Of a stretch of DNA of 64,000 nt, positions 11,957-23,600 are shown piece after piece. The notes below the pieces were generated by a model. The model did not search any database and was not told where the DNA came from. It saw nothing but the letters and a program-made list of their open reading frames with translations. Position 1 is the stretch's first letter. The number at the start of each line of letters is the position of its first letter. Source of the stretch: Paragorgia papillata (Eukaryota; Cnidaria; Anthozoa; Scleralcyonacea; Coralliidae); contig JAWNZC010000314.1 in assembly GCA_035771165.1 (NCBI GenBank), positions 2,881,001 to 2,945,000 of the forward strand. The letters run 5' to 3'. Made by a program: the position numbers and the translations under genes.

Positions 11957-12660
11957 GTAAGTAAATTGCGAAAATGTGCTCATGGTGCGCATTACAAATA
12001 GGTCAGTGCTCGAAATTACTCGTTTAATAGTCCTCGTCACAAATTGTCCTTGTTCACCTTCCACGCTATATATTTTACATCATCATTATTATTATTTCTA
12101 TTTCACGAGAAAGAACATGCGCCTCGCAATATCTGACGGTCACAGTTCGTTTTGAACGCGCACTCATAAATGTTACTTAAAAGTTGAGTTGATAAGTACG
12201 TAGCATCGTTGGTTTTTGTTTATGGGTTATGGTGTATCTCTGACGGTGCTCGAAACCGAAGCAGTGCTCGTCACAAACCGTCTCAATACCGCGATACATT
12301 TGTATATTCGTTTGGCGCGTTACTTATGCTTTCAGTTTGTTAGTTTGTATCTGTTTCATCGAGCTACGTTGTACTATTCGGTTGCGGTTGCGGTTGGCCC
12401 TCCCAGAAACACGTAGGTTTTGTAAACGTGTTTGGAAACTAGCTTTCCCGCGTAATATTAATAACAGAAGATTCGTCCGCTTCCAGGAATTGCGGTCGAT
12501 CTAGAACCAGTATACGGGGCGTCACTGATCATCTCCATTGAACTTTTCACTTTCGATATCACACAGGATTTGTCCCTTCAGATTCCAATTGAAACGCTTC
12601 CTCTCGCTTCCGCTTTCATTATAAAATTGCCGTTTAAGTGCAGCATAAGGAAATAAATTT

Positions 12661-13015
12661 ACATTTTGGAGCTTGGAAGTATAATTCATGAGAATTTTTC
12701 TTACGTTTGTTTGCATGATTCACTCCGCTTTCCAGCTTCTTTCCCCCAAGGTTATGGGTGCCACTTATGATCAACCCTGCATGCCCTCCCCTCCCGCTAC
12801 AAAATTCGGCCATAAGCCTCTCACAACAATTTACAATTTAGCACAGTTGCAAATCAAATACATTTTGGAGCTTGGAAGTATAATTCATGAGAATTTTTTC
12901 TTACGTTTGTTTGCATGATTCACTCCGCTTTTGAGCTTCCGTTTGGCCCCAAGGTTATATTCGGCCATAAGCCTCTCACAACACTTTACAATTTAGCACA
13001 ATACCAAATCAAATG
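12661..13015. repeat. tandem duplication, unit about 199 bp
   Basis: Copy 1 (12,661-12,859) and copy 2 (12,860-13,015) both begin acattttggagcttggaag and both end with tacaatttagcaca and caaatcaaat. Copy 2 lacks about 50 bp in the middle. It lies just upstream of the GTPase start. Confidence 0.85.
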
Positions 13016-13241
13016 GAGGTGTTCAAATTAGAAAAAAAAGAAATTCCATGTTCGAATTTCATTAACTTGCGAGTTTTGCTTTTCGATGGTGATTCGTTTG
13101 TGTAACATTTTGCGATAGTTGGTCGTGAATTCAGTTTTTTTTAAATAATCAGGAAAACAATTTAGTATCACAGCTAATTAATTTTATAATTTATTTGTAC
13201 CAGTTGTAGCAAAACTCTAGTTGACGGTATATCAGTACAAT

Positions 13242-13292
13242 ATGGCAAGTCCAGAGTATACACCTTCTCATGGAGTTCTTCCAGGGGATGAG
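13242..13292 (+). CDS. GTPase exon 1 (start codon)
   Basis: ATG followed by 16 codons (MASPEYTPSHGVLPGDE) and a GTAAAA donor, phase 0. It is the first in-frame ATG before the P-loop exon; there is no other candidate start between 13,300 and 13,685 in a frame that splices correctly. Confidence 0.7.
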
Positions 13293-14605
13293 GTAAAATA
13301 CAAAAAGCGATTAGTGTTAGAAGATTTTTAAAATTTAATATTTCCCGGGCATCATCAATTGAGCTGAATTAGTTGAAATACCAATGACTGAAAAATAACT
13401 TTGTTGCAATTTCTCATATTAGATTAAGAGTTGCGAAATGATGTTCTACCACACCTTTGCCTTGTATAAAGTGTCTTAGGTTTTAATCTTACAATAACGC
13501 CAGTTCACTGCCAAACTCTACACATCAAATGGCCTTTACAGTTGTAGATTTACACTATTTTTTTTTCTTTCTTTCCTTCCTTCCTGCATGTCCAGCTCGA
13601 CTAGCTAGGATGCTAACTACAGGCTAGTGAAATTCTTCTGTCTTTACATAACGTTTGTTATTTGTTTTTGGTTTTGATTCTAAAGGCATTTATTAAGAAG
13701 GAGGACTTCAACATTCTCATACTGGGGGAGACCGGAGTAGGCAAGTCCACATGGATCAATGGCATCGCCAACTATGCCAAGCATGACTCCCTCCAAGAAG
13801 CAATGGATGACCCCAAATTCACTGTCTTGATTCCATCCAGGTAAAAATGATTTGTATAGGTAGTGTGAACTAAGCTTACATTGCAATAACCTGAATGTCA
13901 GGCCTTTATTTGTTCCAATGGACCTTACTCACCTTATGCATTACTGTAATGCAAAGCATGCTGGGAGTTTAGTTACACAAATAAATTTTGGAAGATGGCG
14001 ACCGCTTCCTTCGAATAGGAGCCGTGAAGCATTTAGTTAAATTTGTAGATGATTTTTTTCTTCTGAAGATTTAATAAAGGTTTTTATCTATTCTAAGTGG
14101 TTTGCTTTGTGTTTTTGTGGAATTGTGGATGTGGAACTGCCATATTTTTCAAAATATTCATCATTGCGGGGAAGAGATAATTTTCTATTTTCTTGTAAAA
14201 GGCACTGTCCATAGAAACTGAAGTCACTGGATAGATGTACCAAGGAAGGCTTCCATGAAGAAAATACATGATGTTTATGTTCACTTACTTACACCAGGAA
14301 ACAGTGAAGGTTTCACTGGCAACTTGTTCGTTCATGCAAGGTAGGTCTAGGTGGTTGCTGCAAACATGTAGCTGCTTTAATATTACAACTGCTTGACTTC
14401 ATAGTTCATACAGCTTGAGGCAACAGAGGTCCCCTGATGATTTATTTACAGTAACATGCAGGATGGCCACTTTTGAAAAATCAGGTTTTTGGACGGCCAC
14501 TTATTGTATGGACGGCCATGGACGGCCTAAGCAAAATATTCTCCTCAAACAACAACTACAGGTTTCCCCCTTTATATTGCGCCTTGCGGGATCGATTTAA
14601 CCACG

Positions 14606-14640
<35 letters not shown>

Positions 14641-17600
14641 CATTATGTGGCTCTAACATGAGGTAGCAACCATGTTGTTTAATAAAACCGTTCTTCAATA
14701 AGTTTGACACGCTCACTTGTTCCAAGACTCCTCGTCTTGTGGGTCCAAACAGCAACTGACCACAAGAGATACATTATAAAGATGTTTTAATTTACATGTA
14801 ACTGGTCGTTTGTGTTTTCAGACCTTTTTATTTTTCTCAAAAGTGCCCTCAAAACGCGGGAAACGCTGTTTCAGAGACCCAAAATTCAAAAATTTTCCAG
14901 GGCAGCACACCCCCGGACCTCCCCAGAAATGTCTCGTCACAAATTTTTTTTGGACGGCCAGTTTTGAAATCCTGGCTAAAAGCCTGGTAACATGCACTCA
15001 GCTGCTACTACAATGGCATGTCCCCAGCAAAGAAGGACTTAAAACTGCAGTACTATTTGATGATTAAATTTAGTAAAGCAACAGCACAGCACAGCACAGC
15101 ACAAAACATTAATAAAAGAAGAGCCATGCAACTCAGCTCCATCATTGTAAGACAAGTCAATGATTCAGACATAAAAAGATGGTTTGACCAAGGCTGGAAC
15201 ATCTTTATATTTTGAAGGACTGCTTGAATCAAATAATCATGTGACTGCAGTGATTTTCTCAAGGGTATGCCATCAAAAAAGAAATTTACTGGTCAGAAGC
15301 AGATTTAAAAGCTAGTCAGCTGTTTAATGTTCAAATTAGGAATACAATTTTGCAAAACATACAACACTGTACTTTCACTGACAGCACTAAATATTTACCA
15401 AATCCTGAATTTGTCCCATTTGTTAAAGAGAAACTATATGCTTCAAAAGAAAATTGAAGGACATTGAACTAAAGTCAAAAAGCAGTTTTGGGTTTACGGA
15501 AAGAAGACTACATGTATGTTTAACTGCTTCAAATTTTGGCCTCATGGTGAACAGACAAAGCATCTACCCAAAGTCTATACTCATCAACTAGCAATTTAAG
15601 AACAATTTGTCAACCATGGGTCACCTGCATCATGTCTTTCAGGGAAAAGACAATGAAGAAATTGCAGTGTTGACATACCGTATTTCCTCTATTAAGCCAC
15701 CCAGGGGGCTTATTAATTTTGGACCATCAAGAGAGGGGGCTTATTAGAGGGATGGGGCTTAATAGATGGAGGGCGATTATTTAATTTTCCAAATTTCTAA
15801 AACCATCTGTAACCGATTTTCTGTTAATGGAGCTATTTATTTAAAGTAGAACGTCTTGGTTTAGTTAAGCAATTTTATTATAACAATACAATTAAGTTAC
15901 AAGTATATCTCTATAAATAAAAGTAAAATATTTAACAATTATTTTTCTTGTCATGTTGTGGGAAGGCTTAATAGAGGGGGGGGGGGGGGGGGGCTTTGTT
16001 TATATTTTTCACTGAATGAGGAGGGCTTATTAGAAGGGGGGCTTAATAGAGGGAGGGGGCTTAATAGAAGAAATACGGTATGTAGAAAAAGTAATAGGTG
16101 AAGGCAAATCTATTAATGCATGCATCCAGTGTGGATTTTTAGTAAATTTAGAAACACCATGGCTATGTGCAAGTCCAGCTTGCTTTTTATTTGACCCCAC
16201 TTTTTATTTGACCCATTCTGAAAGTAATCCATGTGGTGTAGCAGTAGGGGAGGTACATGTAGCCTGCGTAGCAAATCTGCCTCCTCCACAGGCCCTATTG
16301 CATCATGGACAGGTCACACACGCCGAATTTAGGGCCTGCAAAATCCTGTAAAAAATTTGGCAAAACTTGGCACGGAATAAATTTCCATAATTAACTACCA
16401 TTGTTAATAGTCCTGGCTATATCCGAAGATTTTGAAGGCCATTGAAGACTTATGACATACGAATCCTAGCTTTAAAATGCAGGAATTGTTGAAGAAAACA
16501 ACTACGGTTGAACTTTGTCAACTTTCGGCCGGAATAATCAACGAAAATGCACTTTAGTCTACCCAGAGACTCTTTGGTTTATACTTTTTCGGTTTCCACA
16601 ACAACTGAAACTTGAATTACGCTACACTATAGCCTACAATTTAACAAAATTAAATCTCATTAACTCTTCGTCAGTTGACAGTCTTCGATAGCTAAATAAA
16701 CCAAAAAACAATACGAAAAACCTGTTACTTTCCTGACCGTCGAATTTGCTTTTGTTCGGCAGATATTTCCCCCTTCAATTCCTTTTTGTCGCTAAAAATA
16801 TTATTGGCAGAAGGTCGGTAATTCTAAAACATATTGGTTTCTTCATTGTCATGATCTGTAAGAAAGTTTAGACCGAATTTCCTGGTGGGTCACAGTGTTT
16901 AAAGAACTTGGACGTACGTTCGTCCAACAGCGGCCGGAAAAAATTTGCAGGCCCTCTCAAAACTATCGCCTCTAGGGCCTAGTCTCGCTGTGCATAATGG
17001 GATCAGTCACCATTTTGTTTACAGGATCTGGCAGGCCCTCTCAACAGTGTGACCTGTCCATGATGCAATAGGGCCTGTGGAGGAAGCAGGTAGCAAATGT
17101 AGCCTGGTACCCTGGCCCAATTTCAAAAGAAATAAGGGCCAGGTAACCACTAATCTCATTCTCGCGTCATCAGGGCTAAATCCACTTATGACGATTGCAG
17201 TTTTACTCATAGCCACTAAAAACTCGCGAAATTTCAACCAAGAGGAAAGCAGAAGTCTTTAGTGGTTACCTGGCCCATATTCTTTGATTGGGCCAGGGTA
17301 CCAGCCCAGGCTATAGCAAATGTTGCTTAGTAGTCTGGGTATGAAAGTGGAGGAAATGCTTGTGGACAGACTCCGGTGCTTTGAAAAACCTTAGTCACCC
17401 ATGAATGGGGGCTTCTGATTGGTGCGGCTCGAGTCAATCTGGAAGCATTTCTGTTGTTGGTACATCTATCCAGTGATTTCAGTTTCTATGGACAGTGCCT
17501 TTTACAAGAAAATAGCATTCTTCACCTTTCATAATATTGGCTTTAACTTTTACTTGTGTCACCAGTTTCTTGGTAGCCAGACTTCTTGCATCAGTGCTTA

Positions 17601-20600
17601 CAAGTGAGCATTTGGTGGTTTCTATGTTTTCCAGTGATGTCTGTTATCACTTATCAAATGTTGCTTCAATATGAACTCCTGCATGGGTGAATAGTGGTAA
17701 ATTGTCCACTCTCGTCCACATTCTTCTTTCTCCATTTCCAACAAAATGAATAAAAAAAGCCAGACGAAAATTCAATCCAAGTTGAGCACACTTCGTGTTT
17801 ACAAGTACTGTAGTGAAAAGTGTTCGTCGCTGACTATAGGTTATCGAAGAAGAAAACAAAGCAAAAAATCGCACACAGAGCTGAAAATACTTCGACGTTT
17901 ACGAAACAGAGGAAAAAGCGAAAAAATTAAGTTGGTCAAACCGGTTATTTTCGCGCCGAAGACTTCAATGTTTTAAATTGGTTTAGAAATAGAACTCTTG
18001 ATTCTTGATCAAATCGTGCGTGAAGAGATGTGGTAGTTGAAACATGATTTTTGAACCCAGAAGAGTCAGATAGAAGCCGATTGCAGTCCTAGCAGTTGGG
18101 AATAGTGAATGACTGTGGACTTAGTTACCTCAAAAGAAATCTATGTAAGTACCTACCTTTCAAATATGTAAAATCTCAAATAATAATATCAGAGCCGTCT
18201 TCATCGAACGAAATTATCTCTTCCCGGCAATGATGAATATTTTGAAAAATATGGCAGTTCCACATCCACAATTCCACAAAAACACAAAACAAAACACTTA
18301 GAATAGATAAAAACCTTTATTAAATCCTCAGAAGAAAAAAATCATCTACAAGGACACAGGGCAAGGGACACAGGGTTGCCAGGTCCTCTGGGCCAAAATC
18401 TTTGGCTCTGGGAACGAGATTGGGCCAACATGGCCAAAATACTGCATAAATCATCATGACATCATTATATCAACAAATGTTTTCATGAAATGACGATTAT
18501 ACTAATCCTTTCCCCAACCAAAGAAATTACTGAACAATAAAAGTAACCCTAATCCGAACCTTAACCCGAAAAGCAGAAAAAATAAATGACAAAATGGTGC
18601 CATGTCAGTTTGACAGATGGAAACTAGTATTTACCATAGTGGAACATAGTCATCGTAGCTAGAATCTTTGGGTCACATCTTCGGAACCAATCAAAGCCCT
18701 GAAAATCCCTGATTCGAGAACACTTCCGAATACTTCGGTAATGGCCGTTTGCTGTCATTTACTGTATTCGTGATATAAATGTTTTTCACAAAAAGACTTT
18801 TTACCGGTGAGTATTTTTAGGATTTTTAGGTTTAGTTTTTCTAAGTTAACCCTTTGTTGCATGACCCCTTTATCCTCGATGGATTTTGATGCCATTTGGT
18901 ATTTGTTTGGGGTCCAATCGGAGGAAAAACAGTCAAATTTTGCCAACTTCTACTAACTAGGGTGGGGCCTGGTTACAATTGTAACCCCCATGCATGCCCA
19001 GAACTCCAGTGGCCAAAAATAGAGGCGAATTGAATAAACGGTTTATTTGCCAAAACCAAACTATTTACAAAATAAAGAAAAATACAAGTTGGTGAGGAGA
19101 CCTCAAGAGGCTAAAGCTTGTGTAAAGGTCACCTCGTTCACAGAATTAAAGTTCAAATACTTAGATATCTAAAGTAAATTGAAAAGAATTGTTTAAAAAA
19201 TTGTTTGTGGACATGTTAGTAGATAACCCAAACCCCCCCCCCCCCCCCCCCCCATCCACCGTCCAAAGGGATGCCGCCTCATTAATATTCACAGTGACTC
19301 ACGAATGACTCACACATGACTCACGCATGACTCACGAATGACTCACGCATGACGAACACCTGTGACATGATTGGGCAAGATTGGATTATATTTTTAGGAC
19401 CTAGATATTCAAACAGAGTAAGTCATCCTAGAATTATTGCTAACTAAACCCTAGTTCATGAGCGAGGAAATTGTAGGAAGATAGAATGAGGAATCACTTC
19501 GAGAAGTCGTGAAAAGAACGATTTTAAATGTCGAAATATAAAGGCAAAGCGATTTATTACTTTGAAAGCGTTGCTAGGTTAACTGGAGTACAAACAGAGT
19601 GAGTCATCCTAGAATCACTGCTAACTAAACCCTTGTTTATAAGCGAGTAAATCGTAGGAAGATAGAATGAAGAATCACTTTAAGAAGTCATGAAAAGAAC
19701 GATTTTAAATGTCGAAATATAAAGGCAAAGCGATTTATTACTTTGAAAGCGTTGCTGCGCTTTCTGTTACTAAGTGTGATATTTGCATATTTATCCTCAG
19801 TGCACGTGTAGGATACAAAAGAGAAACTCATTAGGGGTCATTAAGAAGATTAAGCGCTTAGGCAAGTCTAGGCGAGAAGGTCATTAACAGTGTTACCATA
19901 GCAAGACAGCGTCGCGTCCTTCATTCGGCTCAGGCTCCTTTGGGACCCTCTACTGTTACTCAACCCCCCGTATAATACGTCATAATTGATAGCTCTCCGA
20001 CTAATTCCCGAAGATCGTCATTTCATTTATGCGCTTTACCTTACTGATCGACAGTCAGCAGTTGTGGGGCATGTTATAATATTCAAACAGAATAAGTCAT
20101 CCTAGAATCATTGCTTGCTAAACCCTTGTTTATAAGTGAAGAATTCGTGAGAAGATAGAATGAGGAATCACTTTAAGCCGTATATAAGAAGAACTTAAGA
20201 TAGTGTGAGGAATCAATTCGAAAAGCCGTGAGCTAAGGGGTTTAAAACGTATTAACACTAGCACATAGTAATGAAAAGCTTATATATGAATATTATATTA
20301 GATATTTGGTTCGCTTTTCTGGTGTTTATACGTTTAAGAACTGTGCAAAGTTCCACAAGTCCGGCACAGTGGCGTCAGCTTTCTGGGGTTTCTGGAGTAT
20401 ACACCTCCTATTTTAAATGTTTAGGCATTATGAGAATATTTCGTTTGTATTCTGTTAAATTAAAAGTTAAAATCCATACGTGTCAAAATTATTTACAATC
20501 ACTTGCCGTTTAATCGCAGATTGAATTTATTCTCAGGCGAGAAGGTCATTAGTAGTGTTACCATAGCGCGAAACCGCGTTGCCGGCTCTGAGCGGCTCCG

Positions 20601-23600
20601 AGCCATCGGCGCTTGGTTCCGAGCGACTCCGAGCCCTAGGCTCTTGGCTCCGAGCCCTTGCCTCTTGACTCCGAGCCGTTGGTTCTTGGCTCCGAGCCCT
20701 GGGCTCTTGGCTCCGAGATACTCCGAGCGGCTGCGGTTTCTCTTTATCTTCCTTTTATCTTCCTCTTATCTTTCTTATCTTCCTCTTATCTTTCTTATCT
20801 TCCTTTATCTTCCCCTTATCTTCCTTATCTTCCCCTTATCTTCCTTTATCTCCCTCTTATCTTCCTCTTATCTTCCCCTTATCTTCCTTATCTGCCTCTT
20901 ATCTTCCTTTTATCTTCCTCTTATCTTCCTCTTATCTTCCTCTTATCTTCCTCTTATCTTCCTCTTATCTTTCTTATCTTCCTCTTATCTTTCTTATCTT
21001 CCTCTTTTCTTCCTTTATCTTCCCCTTATCTTCCCCTTATCTTCCTTATCTGCCTCTTATCTTCCTTTTATCTTCCTCTTATCTTCCTCTTATCTTTCTT
21101 ATCTTCCTCTTATCTTTCTTATCTTCCCCTTATCTTCCTTTATCTTCCCCTTATCTTCCCCTTATCTTCCTTTATCTTCCTCTTATCCTCCCCTTATCTT
21201 CCTTATCTGCCTCTTATCTTCCTTTTATCTTTCTCTTATCTTCCTCTTATCTTCCTCTTATCTTTCTTGTCTTTCTCTTATCTTCCTTATCTTCCCCTTA
21301 TCTTCCTTTATCTTATTTACCCATGACAAAAGAAGATGTATCACAATTATAACCAGAAGACAATAAAGACTATCACGCTACTTTTAAAATAAAAACGCCT
21401 AAATATAATCTAAGAAACAGACCTTACTAAAACTTTTGATATGTATATGTTTGAGCGAAAACCGAAATAAATATTTTAAGCTAAATGCTTTTGTATGTGT
21501 GTGTCTATTTGCTCCTCCTCCCCTCCTCCTCCTGTTTTTCCTCCTCCTCTTTCTCCTCCTCCTTCTCCTCCTCCCCCCCCCCCTCTTAAAATATGTGTTT
21601 TGGTAGCGTTTTCCTCATTTAGACACTGACTGTCAAATAGAGATGTTGATCAAAAAGCACAAACCGTTTCTTGAACTTTTATGAACAAGTGAACCTATTC
21701 AACAGCGAGGTCTGTTGGAGACTGCTAGCCCTGAGCAAATTAGATGCATTTGTGATTGTATGTTGCGAGGAGGAGAAGGAGGAGGAGAAGGAGGAGGAGG
21801 AGAAGGAGGAGGAGAAGGAGGAGGAGGAGAAAGAGGAGGAGGAGGAGGAGAAGGAGGAGGAGGAGGAGGAGAAAGAGGAGGAGGAGGAGAAAGAGGAGGA
21901 GGAAAAAGAGGAGGAGGAGGGGAGGAGGAGCAAATAGACACACACATACAAAAGCATTTAGCTTAAAATATTTATTTCGGTTTTCGCTCAAACATATACA
22001 TATCAAAAGTTTTAGTAAGGTCTGCTTCTTAGATTATATTTAGGCGTTTTTATTTTAAAAGTAGCGTGATAGTCTTTATTGTCTTCTGGTTATAATTGTG
22101 ATACATCTTCTTTTGTCATGGGTAAATAAGATAAAGGAAGATAAGGGGAAGATAAGGAAGATAAGAGAAAGATAAGAAAGATAGGAGGAAGATAAGAAAG
22201 ATAAGAGGAAGATAAGAGGAAGATAAAAGGAAGATAAGAGGCAGATAAGAGGCAGATAAGGAAGATAAGGGGAAGATAAGAGGAAGATAAAGGAAGATAA
22301 GGGGAAGATAAGAGGCAGATAAGGAAGATAAGGGGAAGATAAGGGGAAGATAAGGGGAAGATAAAGGAAGATAAGGGGAAGATAAGAGGCAGATAAGGAA
22401 GATAAGGGGAAGATAAGGGGAAGATAAAGGAAGATAAGAGGAAGATAAGAAAGATAAGAGGAAGATAAGAAAGATAAGAGGAAGATAAGAGGAAGATAAA
22501 AGGAAGATAAGAGGAAGATAAGAGGGAGATAAAGGAAGATAAGGGGAAGATAAGGAAGATAAGGGGAAGATAAAGGAAGATAAGAAAGATAAGAGGAAGA
22601 TAAGAAAGATAAGAGGAGGATAAAAGGAAGATAAAGAGAAGCCGCAGCCGCTCGGAGTGTCTCGGAGCCAAGAGCCCAGGGCCAGGGCTCGGAGCCAAGA
22701 GCCAACGGCTCGGAGTCAAGAGGCAAGGGCTCGGAGCCAAGAGCCTAGGGCTCGGAGTCGCTCGGAACCAAGCGCCGATGGCTCGGAGCCGCTCAGAGCC
22801 GGCAACGCGGTTTCGCGCTATGGTAACACTACTAATGACCTTCTCGCCTGAGAATAAATTCAATCTGCGATTAAACGGCAAGTGATTGTAAATAATTTTG
22901 ACACGTATGGATTTTAACTTTTAATTTAACAGAATACAAACGAAATATTCTCATAATGCCTAAACATTTAAAATAGGAGGTGTATACTCCAGAAACCCCA
23001 GAAAGCTGACGCCACTGTGCCGGACTTGTGGAACTTTGCACAGTTCTTAAACGTATAAACACCAGAAAAGCGAACCAAATATCTAATATAATATTCATAT
23101 ATAAGCTTTTCATTACTATGTGCTAGTGTTAATACGTTTTAAACCCCTTAGCTCACGGCTTTTCGAATTGATTCCTCACACTATCTTAAGTTCTTCTTAT
23201 ATACGGCTTAAAGTGATTCCTCATTCTATCTTCTCACGAATTCTTCACTTATAAACAAGGGTTTAGCAAGCAATGATTCTAGGATGACTTATTCTGTTTG
23301 AATATTATAACATGCCCCACAACTGCTGACTGTCGATCAGTAAGGTAAAGCGCATAAATGAAATGACGATCTTCGGGAATTAGTCGGAGAGCTATCAATT
23401 ATGACGTATTATACGGGGGGTTGAGTAACAGTAGAGGGTCCCAAAGGAGCCTGAGCCGAATGAAGGACGCGACGCTGTCTTGCTATGGTAACACTGTTAA
23501 TGACCTTCTCGCCTAGACTTGCCTAAGCGCTTAATCTCCTTAATGACCCCTAATGAGTTTCTCTTTTGTATCCTGCACGTGCACTGAGGATAAATATGCA

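Larger units (their letters stand above)
14044..18351. repeat. inverted-repeat pair flanking 4.3 kb
   Basis: The left arm, 14,044-14,246, runs from gtagatgatttttttcttct to ccatagaaactgaagtcact. It matches in reverse 18,204-18,351 and then 17,459-17,512. The right arm is therefore split by about 700 bp of extra DNA (17,513-18,203). This is either a composite transposon with terminal repeats of about 200 bp or two inverted copies of one dispersed repeat. No target duplication was identified. Confidence 0.6.

Noticed and set aside
20503..21366. A 287-codon Leu/Ser-rich membrane-like ORF and its mirror at 22,090-22,881
   Set aside because: It is the translation of tcttatcttcc repeats; other frames are equally open and the mirror copy differs in order of units.
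21671..22043. Glu-rich, Gly-rich and Arg-rich ORFs
   Set aside because: They are products of a GGA triplet tract.
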